From NCBI GenBank assembly GCA_038243995.1, contig JBBRTV010000018.1, positions 52,599-116,598 of the forward strand: a stretch of 64,000 nt of DNA, written 5' to 3'. Within the stretch, counting starts at the first letter, position 1; each line of letters begins with the position of its first letter. The position numbers and the translations under genes are program-made. Below, in pieces: positions 28,169-37,052 of the stretch. Origin of the DNA: Scleromatobacter sp038243995 (GTDB lineage Bacteria > Pseudomonadota > Gammaproteobacteria > Burkholderiales > Burkholderiaceae_C). The notes below the pieces were generated by a model. That model worked only from the letters and a program-made list of their open reading frames with translations. It had not been told where the DNA came from and ran no database searches.

Positions 28169-28804
28169 ATGTCCGCAGCTGCAGCCGTCGCAGACGCCGT
28201 CCCCGGCAAGAAGCCCGGGGGCAAGAAGAAGCTGGTGATCATGATCGCCGCGGCCGCGATCGTGCTCGGCGGCGGGGGCGTCGGCGGCCTGCTCTACATG
28301 AAGAAGCAGAAGGCGGCGGCCGCAGCCGCGGCGGCCGACGAGGGCGACGACTCCGGCGTGGTGGCGAAGGTCGAGAAGAAGGGCGAGCACAAGGCCAAGC
28401 CGGTGTTCGTTCCGATGGATCCGTTCGTCGTCAACCTGGCCGATCACGAGGCCGACCGCTATGCGCAGATCGGCATCACGCTGGAGGTGCCGGACGAGCA
28501 CGTCAGCGAAGACATCAAGACCTACCTGCCGGCCATCCGCAACAACATCCTGCTGCTGCTCGCGCACAAGTCGTCCGCCGACCTGGCCGGCGCCGAAGGA
28601 AAGGAGCTGCTGGCGCGCGAGATCCGTCGCGCGGCGCTGCGGGCGATGGGCGAAGAGGTCGAGGAAGAAGAGCCGGTCGCCGCCGCGACCGAAGGCGAGG
28701 GCGCCTCGGCGCCGAAGGCGAAGAAGAAAAAGAAGAAGGCCGCGGCCGACGCTCCGGAAGCACCGATCCGCTCGGTGCAGTTCTCCAGCTTCATCATCCA
28801 GTAA
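28169..28804 (+). CDS. fliL: Flagellar basal body-associated protein FliL
   Basis: Inner-membrane protein that forms rings around the stator. 211 residues from ATG 28169, with AAGGAG upstream. A lysine-rich cytoplasmic end is followed by one membrane helix (~29-46) and a periplasmic domain with VFVPMDPFVVNLADHEADRY, typical of FliL, and ends IRSVQFSSFIIQ. An unusual long insert, rich in lysine and alanine (~residues 160-200, KAKKKKKKAAADA), sits before the last conserved strand. First gene of fliLMNOPQR. Confidence 0.93.
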   Translation: MSAAAAVADAVPGKKPGGKKKLVIMIAAAAIVLGGGGVGGLLYMKKQKAAAAAAAADEGDDSGVVAKVEKKGEHKAKPVFVPMDPFVVNLADHEADRYAQIGITLEVPDEHVSEDIKTYLPAIRNNILLLLAHKSSADLAGAEGKELLAREIRRAALRAMGEEVEEEEPVAAATEGEGASAPKAKKKKKKAAADAPEAPIRSVQFSSFIIQ

Positions 28805-28829
28805 CGGTCCGGGTCCACCAGGCGCCGCA

Positions 28830-29834
28830 ATGAACCAGCAGATTCTTTCGCAAGACGAAGTCGATGCCTTGTTGCAGGGCATCACTGGCGAGAGCCAGAA
28901 GCTCGAGCAGGAAGAGCAGGTCGAAGGCAGCATCCGCAACTACGACCTGGCCAGCCAGGAGCGGATCGTCCGCGGCCGGATGCCGACGATGGAAATCATC
29001 GGCGAGCGCTTCGCGCGCAACATCCGCATCGGCCTTTTCAATTTCATCCGCAAGAGCCCGGAAGTCTCGATCAACGGCATCAAGGTGCAGAAGTACTCGG
29101 CGTTCCTGCGCGAAATCGTGGTGCCGACCAACTTCAACATCGTCTCGGTGCGTCCGCTGCGGGGTTCGGGCCTGATCGTGTGCGACCCGAGCCTGGTGTT
29201 CGCCGTCATCGACGCGCTGTTCGGCGGCGTCGGCAAGTTCCACACGCGCATCGAAGGCCGCGACTTCTCGCCCACCGAGCAGCGCGTCATCCAGCGCCTG
29301 GTCGACTGCATCATCACGGAGTACCGCAACGCCTGGCACGGCATCTATCCGCTGGAACTCGAATATCAGCGCTCGGAGATGCAGCCGCAGTTCGCCAACA
29401 TCGCCACACCGAGCGAGATCGTCGTCGCCTCCAGCTTCACGCTCGAGGTCGGCGAGACGTCGGGCTCGGTCCACTTCTGCATTCCGTACTCGACGCTGGA
29501 GCCGATCCGCGACGTCCTGTATTCGACGATCCAGGGCGACTCGGTCGAACCCGACCGCCGCTGGGTCAACCTGCTGAAAGCGCAGATCCAGTCGGCCGAG
29601 GTCGACCTGGTGGCAGAGCTGGGCACGGCGCCGGCGACCGTCGAGCAACTGCTGTCGTTCAAGCCGGGCGACTTCGTCGAGCTGGATCTCGAGCCGATGA
29701 TCCAGGCGAAGGTCGACGGCGTGCCGGTGTTCGACTGTCATTACGGCACGTCCGCCGGCAAGTACGCAATCAAGATCGATCGTTTGTTGACCAGCTCGTC
29801 GTTGAGCTGGCTGGGAGATAGCAATGGCAGCTGA
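28830..29834 (+). CDS. fliM: Flagellar motor switch protein FliM
   Basis: C-ring component that binds CheY-P. 334 residues. The N-terminal ILSQDEVDALLQG is the CheY-P-binding motif. The middle CheC-like domain has RGSGLIVCDPSLVFAVIDAL (ends in FGG) and LEPIRDVLYSTIQ. The C-terminal SpoA domain is the FliN contact. It starts 25 bases after fliL and overlaps fliN by 11 bases. Confidence 0.97.
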   Translation: MNQQILSQDEVDALLQGITGESQKLEQEEQVEGSIRNYDLASQERIVRGRMPTMEIIGERFARNIRIGLFNFIRKSPEVSINGIKVQKYSAFLREIVVPTNFNIVSVRPLRGSGLIVCDPSLVFAVIDALFGGVGKFHTRIEGRDFSPTEQRVIQRLVDCIITEYRNAWHGIYPLELEYQRSEMQPQFANIATPSEIVVASSFTLEVGETSGSVHFCIPYSTLEPIRDVLYSTIQGDSVEPDRRWVNLLKAQIQSAEVDLVAELGTAPATVEQLLSFKPGDFVELDLEPMIQAKVDGVPVFDCHYGTSAGKYAIKIDRLLTSSSLSWLGDSNGS

Positions 29835-30267
29835 AGAAATGAGCGACGACGACGCAATGGCCGCCGAATGGGCGGCGGCGCTGGCGGAATCGAAGCCCGA
29901 GCCCGCGGCGTCCTCGGGGATGAGCGGCGCGCTGCAGGCGGAATCCGTCGCGCCGGCGAACTTCACGAACTTCGCGTCGACCGAAGGGATCACGGGGGCC
30001 GGCAACGACCTCAACATGATCCTCGACATTCCCGTGCAACTGACGGTGGAACTCGGCCGCACGCGGATCCCGATCAAGCATATCCTGCAGCTGGCGCAGG
30101 GCTCGGTGGTCGAACTCGACGCACTGGCCGGCGAGCCGATGGACGTCCTCGTCAACGGCTTCCTGATCGCGCAAGGCGAAGTGGTCGTCGTCAACGACAA
30201 GTTCGGCATCCGGCTGACCGATATCGTGACGCCGAGCGAACGCATGCGCCGGCTCTCGCGTACGTGA
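29824..30267 (+). CDS. fliN: Flagellar motor switch protein FliN
   Basis: Lower C-ring subunit. 147 residues: an acidic N-terminal tail (~1-60), then the SpoA domain with MILDIPVQLTVELGRTRIPI, LAQGSVVELDALAGEPMDVL and RLTDIVTPSERMRRL. It overlaps fliM, so translation is likely coupled. Confidence 0.96.
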   Translation: MAAEEMSDDDAMAAEWAAALAESKPEPAASSGMSGALQAESVAPANFTNFASTEGITGAGNDLNMILDIPVQLTVELGRTRIPIKHILQLAQGSVVELDALAGEPMDVLVNGFLIAQGEVVVVNDKFGIRLTDIVTPSERMRRLSRT

Positions 30268-30343
30268 TGCTGACCGACCGGCGCCAAGCCTGCCGCCCCG
30301 GCTTCCACGCCTGGTGTCGCGCGTCGACAAAGAGAAACCGCCG

Positions 30344-30706
30344 ATGACGACTTCCCTGATGCCTCTGCTGGCCTTCGTGCTCGTGATCGCGCTGATCCCC
30401 CTGGCGCTGTGGGTGATGAAGCGCGCGGGCGTCGGCGGCGCTCCCACCGGCGGCGTGCTGCGCCACGTCGCGCAACTCGGACTCGGCGCCGCGCAGCGCG
30501 TCACGGTCGTCGAGATCACCGTCGGCTCCGAACGCCACTGGCTCGTCCTCGGCGTCACCGGCGAGCGCGTCACCCAGCTCGCCAGCTACCCCGCGCCGGA
30601 CCTGGCGCTGCCGCCGTCCGCGCCCGCGCATGCCGCGGCCGTGAACCAGCTCATCGCGCGCTGGCGCGGCGTCGTCGGTCCCCAGGATGCGCAACGTGAC
30701 GAATGA
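30344..30706 (+). CDS. fliO: Flagellar biosynthesis protein FliO
   Basis: Small membrane protein that stabilises FliP during export-gate assembly. ATG 30344 gives 120 residues; a GTG ten codons earlier (30314) is a less likely start. It has one membrane helix (LLAFVLVIALIPLALWVM) and a cytoplasmic part with VTVVEITVGSERHWLVLGVT, the FliO signature. It overlaps fliP. Confidence 0.9.
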   Translation: MTTSLMPLLAFVLVIALIPLALWVMKRAGVGGAPTGGVLRHVAQLGLGAAQRVTVVEITVGSERHWLVLGVTGERVTQLASYPAPDLALPPSAPAHAAAVNQLIARWRGVVGPQDAQRDE

Positions 30707-30707
30707 C

Positions 30708-31478
30708 ATGCATCGCCCGCGCCGGCTGGCCCGCCCGCTGCTGTTGCTCGCGCTCGCCGGCCTGCCCGCGGCCCAGGCGCTCGCGCAGGCCGCGCCCGCC
30801 GTCGCCGGCCCCGCCCTGCCGCTGCTCGTCGGCGCCAGCGGCGGCACCAACTTCTCGGTGCCGATCCAGACGCTGCTGTTCTTCACGGCGCTGTCGTTCC
30901 TGCCGGCCATCCTGCTGATGATGACCGGCTTCACGCGCATCGTCATCGTGCTGTCGCTGTTCCGCCAGGCCATCGGCACGCAGGCCGCGCCGCCGAACCA
31001 GGTCATCGTCGGACTGTCGCTGTTCCTCACCTTCTTCGTGATGTCGCCGACGATCGACAAGGTCTACGCCGACGCCTGGGCGCCGTACCAGGCCAACCAG
31101 ATCAGCTTCAACGACGCGCTCGACAAGGGCCAGGTGCCCATGCGCGCGTTCATGCTGAAGCAGACGCGCCAGTCGGACGTGCAGTTGTTCGCCAAGCTCG
31201 CGAAGCTGCCCGCCGACGTGAAGGGCGACCAGGTGCCGTTCAAGGTGCTGGTGCCGGCCTTCGTCGCCAGCGAGCTCAAGACCGCGTTCCAGATCGGCTT
31301 CCTGATCTTCATCCCCTTCCTGATCATCGACATGATCGTCGCCAGCGTGCTGATGTCGCTCGGCATGATGATGCTGTCGCCGGTGCTCGTCGCGCTGCCG
31401 TTCAAGCTGATGCTGTTCGTGCTGGCGGACGGCTGGAACCTGCTGCTCGGATCCCTCGCCGCGAGCTTCGTGACGTAG
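30708..31478 (+). CDS. fliP: Flagellar export gate protein FliP
   Basis: Core of the FliPQR export channel. 256 residues from ATG 30708; an ATG at 30687 would add seven residues. A cleavable signal peptide (LLLLALAGLPAAQALAQA) is present, as expected for FliP. Four membrane helices follow, with RIVIVLSLFRQAIGTQAAPP, IGFLIFIPFLIIDMIVASVL and MMMLSPVLVALPFKLMLF. It overlaps the end of fliO. Confidence 0.97.
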   Translation: MHRPRRLARPLLLLALAGLPAAQALAQAAPAVAGPALPLLVGASGGTNFSVPIQTLLFFTALSFLPAILLMMTGFTRIVIVLSLFRQAIGTQAAPPNQVIVGLSLFLTFFVMSPTIDKVYADAWAPYQANQISFNDALDKGQVPMRAFMLKQTRQSDVQLFAKLAKLPADVKGDQVPFKVLVPAFVASELKTAFQIGFLIFIPFLIIDMIVASVLMSLGMMMLSPVLVALPFKLMLFVLADGWNLLLGSLAASFVT

Positions 31479-31566
31479 GGGCGGTTCACCGCGCTTATCG
31501 TGGGGTCGCGCCCGGGCCCACCCGTTAACGTACAGGTCTTCGCAACGCCCGGAAACGCTCCCGCCC

Positions 31567-31836
31567 ATGGATGCCGCACAAGTCTTCACCATCGGCCAGC
31601 AGGCCCTCTTCACGATGCTGACCGTCGCCGCGCCCGTGTTGCTGGTCGTGCTGGTGGTCGGCATCCTCGTCAGCGTGTTCCAGGCCGCGACGCAGATCAA
31701 CGAAGCCACGCTGACCTTCGTGCCCAAGCTCCTGGCCGCCGTCGCCGTGATGGGCTTCGCCGGTCCGTGGATGCTGACCTCGCTGGTGGAATACATTCGC
31801 AGCGTGTTGCTGTCGCTGCCGTCGGCGGCGTCCTGA
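31567..31836 (+). CDS. fliQ: Flagellar export gate protein FliQ
   Basis: 89 residues, two membrane helices, with VLLVVLVVGILVSVFQAATQ and the family motif QINEATLTFVPKLLA. Part of the FliPQR channel. Gaps of 88 bases on each side are longer than in many fli operons. Confidence 0.97.
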   Translation: MDAAQVFTIGQQALFTMLTVAAPVLLVVLVVGILVSVFQAATQINEATLTFVPKLLAAVAVMGFAGPWMLTSLVEYIRSVLLSLPSAAS

Positions 31837-31924
31837 TGCCACTGCGCCCCGGGAAGCCCGCAGTCGTCTGCGCCGCGCCGCACCTGACGCGCCAGCCGCG
31901 AAGCTTCACCACCGCCAGGAACAG

Positions 31925-32692
31925 ATGCTCTCGCTGAACGAAGCCCAACTGATGGCCTGGCTCACGCCGGTGCTGTGGCCGTTCATCCGCGTGCTGGCAC
32001 TGTTCTCGGCGATGCCCGTGCTGGGCCAGCGCAACGTGCCCATGCGCGTGCGCATCGCGCTCTCGTTCTTCATCGCGCTCGCCGCCGCCGGCACCGCCCC
32101 GGCCGCGGCCGCCGCCAATGTCCCGCTCGATTCGCCCGCTGCCGTGATCCTCGTGATCCAGCAGGTACTGATCGGACTCGCGCTCGGTTTCGCGGTGCGC
32201 ATCATCTTCACGGCCATCGAATTCGCGGGCGAGATCGTGGGCCTGCAGATGGGCCTGAACTTCGCCGGCTTCTTCGACCCCGCCACCGCCCAGCAGGCGA
32301 CGGCGACGAGCAGCTTCTTCTCGACGATGGTGGGCTTCCTGTTCATCGCCATGAACGGCCACCTGCTGGTCATCGAGGCGATCGTCCAGAGCCTCGTCGC
32401 CTTCCCCGTGTCCCCCGAACCGTTCGCGTTCCTGCACACCGTGCGGCCCGAGACCTGGGGCTCCGAGATCTTCCGCCTGGGTCTGTGGATCTCGCTGCCG
32501 CTGATCGCGATGCTGTTGTTCGTCAACATGATGCTGGGCGTCATCGCGCGCGTCGCGCCGCAGATCAGCATCTTTTCGGTCGGCTTCCCCGTGACGCTGG
32601 GCGTCGGCCTCGTCGGCATCACGTTCACGCTGCCGCTCCTGCAGGGGCCGTTCGTGGCGGCGCTGGAGCAGATGCTGGCGCTGTTTCGATGA
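31925..32692 (+). CDS. fliR: Flagellar export gate protein FliR
   Basis: 255 residues with five to six membrane helices. It has GLALGFAVRIIFTAIEFAGE, then GLQMGLNFAGFFDPATAQQ and PLIAMLLFVNMMLGVIARV. It is the last flagellar gene in the window; flhB, flhA and the flg genes are absent here. Confidence 0.96.
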   Translation: MLSLNEAQLMAWLTPVLWPFIRVLALFSAMPVLGQRNVPMRVRIALSFFIALAAAGTAPAAAAANVPLDSPAAVILVIQQVLIGLALGFAVRIIFTAIEFAGEIVGLQMGLNFAGFFDPATAQQATATSSFFSTMVGFLFIAMNGHLLVIEAIVQSLVAFPVSPEPFAFLHTVRPETWGSEIFRLGLWISLPLIAMLLFVNMMLGVIARVAPQISIFSVGFPVTLGVGLVGITFTLPLLQGPFVAALEQMLALFR

Positions 32693-32793
32693 GCTCGCGG
32701 CGGGTCGCCTGCCCCCCAAGTCCGCACCTGGAAGGCATGTCGGGGGCGTGCTACCGTCCCCGATTCAGAGGATGAAACGCGGAAGGCTCCACC

Positions 32794-35700
32794 ATGGTCG
32801 CGACGACGACTGCCTCCCGGGGCGGCGCTGACGGGCTGGCGCTCGAGCTGCTGGGCTCGCCCCGGTTGACGCGCGCCGGCGCGCTCGTCCACCGACTGGA
32901 ACGGCGCGAGGCGGTACTGCTGGCCCTGCTCGCGCTCTCCGGGCCGACGTCGCGCGGCCACGCTGCGCGGCTGCTCTGGCCCGACAGCGATGCCCGCCAC
33001 GCCGGCAACAGCCTCAGGCAACGCCTCTTCCGCCTGAAGCGGGCGGCGGGCTGCGAAGTCGTCGTCGGCGATGCGCTGCTGGCGCTGGCTCCGTGCATCG
33101 CCACGGATATCGGCTACTTCGCCACGCGCGTGGCGGCGGACGTGGAGTTCGGCTCTCCGGAGCTGCTCGGCGCTCTCGATTTTGGCGACTGCGGCGAGCT
33201 GGGCGACTGGGTCGACGCCGCGCGCGAGCGCTGGCGCGCGACGCGACGGCAGATCCTCGTCGACCTGGCCACCCGGCTGGAGACCGCGGGCCAGATCGCC
33301 TCGGCCCTGCTCTTCGCGCAGCGACTGGTCGCAGAGGATCCGGCGACCGAGCATGCGCACCGGCGCCTCATGCGCCTGCACTACCTGCGCGGCGACCGCG
33401 CTGCGGCGCTCGCGGCTTTCGAGCAATGCCGCGGCGTGCTGGAGCGCGACCTGGGGGCGGGACCGGGCAGCGAAACGCTGCAACTCGCCCGCCTCGTCGA
33501 CAGCAGCGAGGCTCTGCCACCGCCGGGGGTACCGGCGCGACCGCCGCCCGTGTCCCTGCGACGCCCGCCCCGGCTGGTGGGGCGCGATCGTGAATGGCGT
33601 CTCATCGAGGAGGCCTGGGGCCAGGGGCGCGTCGTGCTGTTGTCCGGCGACGCGGGCATCGGCAAGAGCCGCCTGATCGGCGACCTCGCGATCGCCCACC
33701 CGGGCGCGTGCGCTTCGGGTGCGCGCCCGGGCGACGCCAACGTGCCCTACGCATTGCTGGCCCGCCTGCTGCGACAGCTGGCGCGGCAGTTCGGCCTGCC
33801 CGCACCGCGAGCGCCTGCCGACGAGCTGGCGCACCTGCTGCCGGAACTCGGGCCGGCGCCGACGACGGGCCTGCAAACGCTGCGGCTGCACGCCGCCGTC
33901 GATGCCGCCGTGCGGGCGTGGCACGGGCGCGGTCTCGGGGTCCTGCTGATCGACGACCTGCAGTTCGCCGACGAGGCGTCGCTCGACTGGCTCGCGCGCT
34001 GGATCGCGCAGTCCCCCGACGGCACGCCGCACCTGCTGATCGCGGCGCGCGGCCGGGACGGCCCGCCGGGCTGGCGGCAGCCGGACGGAACGGCCGCGCG
34101 CGACCGGGTCGTCGACCTTGCGCTCGCTGTCCTGGACCGCGGCGCGCTCGCCCAGTTGCTCGCGTCGCTCGCCATCCCCGGCATCGCGGAGGCGGACTGG
34201 ACAGAGGCGTTGGTGCGCCACACCGGCGGTAATCCGATGTTCGTGCTGGAGACCCTGATCGCGCTGCAGCAGTCCGGCAGCGACTGGAGCCGCCGCGCGC
34301 CCGCGCAACTGCCGCTCCCCGACAGCGTCGGCATGCTGATCCAGCAGCGTCTGGCCCAGCTGAGCCCGGACGCGGCCAGGCTCGCCCGGCTCGCCGCGCT
34401 GGCAGGCCCGGATTTCTCGGTGCTCCTCAGCGCCCGCGTGCAGGGCGTGCACCCCCTCGACCTGAGCGCCGCATGGGGGGAGCTCCAGCAGGCGCAAGTG
34501 CTGCGCGACGGCGGCTTCGCGCACGACCTGATCGCCGAGGCGACCTTGCGCTCCGTCCCGGTGCCGATCGCGCGCCAGCTCCACCACGAGATAGCGACCG
34601 TCGGCGCGACGCTGGGAATGCCCGCGGCGCGCGTGGCCGGCCACTGGTTCGAGGCCCTGCAGTGGGCGCGCGCCGGCGCGGCGTTCATGCAGGCGGCCGA
34701 CGTGGCGCGCGCCGCGTCGCAGCGCAAGCTCGAAGGCGAGCTCGCGGGGCGTGCCGCCGAATGCTTCGAAGCCGCCGCCGAGCCGCAGGCCCGCTTCGCC
34801 GCGTGCGAGCGCCAGCTGTCGACTGCGCGCTACTGCCTGCGGCTCGATCTCCAGGTCGAGGGCGCCCGCAGGCTGATGCAGCTGGCGTCCACGCCCGAAC
34901 AGCGAGGCGTCGCGCTCGAGGCCTATGCCGCGGCGCTGATCGAAGACTTCCGGCACGCCGAGATCGTCGTTGCCGCCGGCGAGGCCCGGCTCATCGCGGC
35001 GCAATGCGGCGACCCGAGCCGCGAGCTCATGGCCGCACGCACTGAATCGCGTGCGCTGGGGTGGCTGGCCCGTCACGACGAGGCCCTGCAGCTCGTGCGG
35101 CGCTACCTGCCGCGTGCGCGCGAACGCAAGGACACGTCACTGGGCGTGCGCGCCGTCGCCGAATTCGGCTGCACGTTGATGACCTGCGACCGCTTCGACG
35201 AAGCCGCCGCGCTCTTCGACGAGGCGCTGACGGCGGCGCTCGGCCTGGAGGATTGGGGCTTGTGCCAGGAGTGCCATCGGCACATGGCCTGGGTGCACGA
35301 TTATCGGGGCGACATCGCGAATTCCGTGCGCAGCTACGAGGCGAGCGAATCGCTCGCGCCGCGACTCGGGACGGAGCATCTGCCGGCGGGCATCAGCCAG
35401 TCGATCTTCGCGCGGCGCTACAAGGAACTCGGCCGCTACGACAAGGCGCTGGAGCTGCTCGAGGCCGTCCTGGTCGAACAGCGCGGCAGTCCGGGCGTGG
35501 CCGTGGTCGCCGTGACCGAAGCCGACTTGGCGGGCCTTTACCTGTGGCTCGGTCAACCCGCCCGCGCCCGCGCCGTGCTGCGCGCCCCGTCGGCGGACGC
35601 TCCGCCGGCGATGCACCGGGCGTTCCACTTCGCGACGGCCCAGATCGCCAGCTGGCAGGGGCTGCCGGCGCTGGCGTCGCTACAGCGTGCCCTGCACTGG

Positions 35701-36165
35701 GCGGCGCAGGAAGGCGGCACGTTCTATCGTCTCGCGATCGAATGCGAGATGGCGCAGTGCCTGCCGCCCGCCGCCGGGGCGGCGCTCGCGCTGCAAGCCC
35801 TGGCGCGCAGCGAGGCGCTGGGCCTGGCGCTGACCTCCTGGCCCCTGAAGGCCGTCGCCTGCGACGCCCTGCGGCGCGACGGCCGGCTGCCGGAGGCCTT
35901 GCCGTTCGCGCGGGCGTGCGTCGAGTTCTTCGCGGATCGACCGCCGTTCGCGCTCTACGCGCCGGAGTATTGGTGGATCGCCCACCAGGCCTTCGCGGCC
36001 GCGGGCGAAGCCAGGGCGGCGGCCGACGCGTTCGACCGCGCGATCGACTGGATACGAACGCAGGCGCTGCCGCACGTGCCGGAACCCTTCCGCGACAGTT
36101 TCGTGCACCGCAATCCCGTCAATCGACAATTGCGGGCGGCAGTGCGCGGGCAGGCCGCCGCGTGA
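32794..36165 (+). CDS. Large BTAD/AAA-type transcriptional regulator
   Basis: 1123 residues. The N-terminal winged-helix-like region (~15-95, LAALSGPTSRGHAARLLWPD within a shifted pattern) and a BTAD domain (~95-245, HRRLMRLHYLRGDRAAALAA) are followed by a P-loop ATPase with Walker A LLSGDAGIGKSRLIG (Lys291). The C-terminal ~500 residues are TPR-like helices. It resembles SARP/MalT-like STAND regulators. It starts 101 bases after fliR, but nothing shows that it acts on flagellar genes. Confidence 0.8.
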   Translation: MVATTTASRGGADGLALELLGSPRLTRAGALVHRLERREAVLLALLALSGPTSRGHAARLLWPDSDARHAGNSLRQRLFRLKRAAGCEVVVGDALLALAPCIATDIGYFATRVAADVEFGSPELLGALDFGDCGELGDWVDAARERWRATRRQILVDLATRLETAGQIASALLFAQRLVAEDPATEHAHRRLMRLHYLRGDRAAALAAFEQCRGVLERDLGAGPGSETLQLARLVDSSEALPPPGVPARPPPVSLRRPPRLVGRDREWRLIEEAWGQGRVVLLSGDAGIGKSRLIGDLAIAHPGACASGARPGDANVPYALLARLLRQLARQFGLPAPRAPADELAHLLPELGPAPTTGLQTLRLHAAVDAAVRAWHGRGLGVLLIDDLQFADEASLDWLARWIAQSPDGTPHLLIAARGRDGPPGWRQPDGTAARDRVVDLALAVLDRGALAQLLASLAIPGIAEADWTEALVRHTGGNPMFVLETLIALQQSGSDWSRRAPAQLPLPDSVGMLIQQRLAQLSPDAARLARLAALAGPDFSVLLSARVQGVHPLDLSAAWGELQQAQVLRDGGFAHDLIAEATLRSVPVPIARQLHHEIATVGATLGMPAARVAGHWFEALQWARAGAAFMQAADVARAASQRKLEGELAGRAAECFEAAAEPQARFAACERQLSTARYCLRLDLQVEGARRLMQLASTPEQRGVALEAYAAALIEDFRHAEIVVAAGEARLIAAQCGDPSRELMAARTESRALGWLARHDEALQLVRRYLPRARERKDTSLGVRAVAEFGCTLMTCDRFDEAAALFDEALTAALGLEDWGLCQECHRHMAWVHDYRGDIANSVRSYEASESLAPRLGTEHLPAGISQSIFARRYKELGRYDKALELLEAVLVEQRGSPGVAVVAVTEADLAGLYLWLGQPARARAVLRAPSADAPPAMHRAFHFATAQIASWQGLPALASLQRALHWAAQEGGTFYRLAIECEMAQCLPPAAGAALALQALARSEALGLALTSWPLKAVACDALRRDGRLPEALPFARACVEFFADRPPFALYAPEYWWIAHQAFAAAGEARAAADAFDRAIDWIRTQALPHVPEPFRDSFVHRNPVNRQLRAAVRGQAAA

Positions 36166-36180
36166 TGCCGCGGGGCTGGC

Positions 36181-36849
36181 TCAAGGGTTCGTCTTGGTCA
36201 GCTCCGTCTGACAGATCGCGGTGTTGCCGCTGACGTAGTTCGTCAGGCTGAGGTTGCCGCCGACCTGGCGTGCCGAGATCAGGTTCGGTGGCACGAAGCA
36301 GCCGAACCAGATGGCGCCGTTGTTCCTGGAGGCCATGTCGCCCCAGGCGTACTGATCGTTGTCGATCAGCTGGTCGAGGCCGGCGGCGACCAGCCGCGTC
36401 TGCAGCGGGTTGCCGATGATGGGCCCCGTGTACCAGGTGAAGCTGGAAGAATAGCTGCCCGCGGTACACCGCAGGTCGACTTCGATGCGGCCTGCGAACG
36501 ACGATGTGACCAGGTTGCAGGTCTCGCCGTTGGAGCCGACGTAGCTGCCCTCCACGAACAGGCTGGTGCGCGGCGTCGGCGACTTGACGGACACGACGGC
36601 GGCGCTCGAGGTCGGCACACCCTTGTCGTTGACCTGCATGGTGAGCGTCACGTCGTAGTACTTGAACGCGCCCGTGCTGTCGGTCGTCGGCAGGCCGTAG
36701 AGCATCACGTTCCTGCCGGCCGCGATCACCTGCGACCTTTCCGCGAAGGCGGTGTCCGACGCGGCAGCCGCGGCGGGGCGGGCGGCCTGCGCCTGCACGA
36801 GGGTGGGGATGAGGGCGGCCGCGAGCGCGGCGAATGCAAGTGCTTTCAT
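36181..36849 (-). CDS. Secreted hypothetical protein
   Basis: 222 residues from ATG 36849, with a signal peptide (MKALAFAALAAALIPTLVQA). The body is strand-rich: NVMLYGLPTTDSTGAFKYYD, VTLTMQVNDKGVPTSSAAV, SLFVEGSYVGSNGETCNLV. Two cysteine pairs could form disulfides. Near the end are NNGAIWFGCFVPPNL and NTAICQTELTK. No family is recognised. It converges on the BTAD regulator gene (15 bases apart) and shares its upstream region with pabB. Confidence 0.7.
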   Translation of the reverse strand: MKALAFAALAAALIPTLVQAQAARPAAAAASDTAFAERSQVIAAGRNVMLYGLPTTDSTGAFKYYDVTLTMQVNDKGVPTSSAAVVSVKSPTPRTSLFVEGSYVGSNGETCNLVTSSFAGRIEVDLRCTAGSYSSSFTWYTGPIIGNPLQTRLVAAGLDQLIDNDQYAWGDMASRNNGAIWFGCFVPPNLISARQVGGNLSLTNYVSGNTAICQTELTKTNP

Positions 36850-37052
36850 GGGGTGCCTCCTGGGTTGGTCGGGGTCCGGTGACGGACGGGGCACGGTAGG
36901 CGCGGGGCTGTTACTGCGGCGTTATCCGGAGCGCGCGAACCCGCGTCCGCGGCAGGGATTTGCACCGATCCGACATCGCGGCGAGCGATTCACGCCGCGC
37001 CGATCGCTACACTCCGCGCCTGAATTCGAGATAACGACGGAGGGTTGGAACG

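Noticed and set aside
31906..35076. Minus-strand open frame of over 1000 codons across fliR and the BTAD regulator
   Set aside because: Arginine-rich shadow of two genes with clear conserved motifs on the plus strand.
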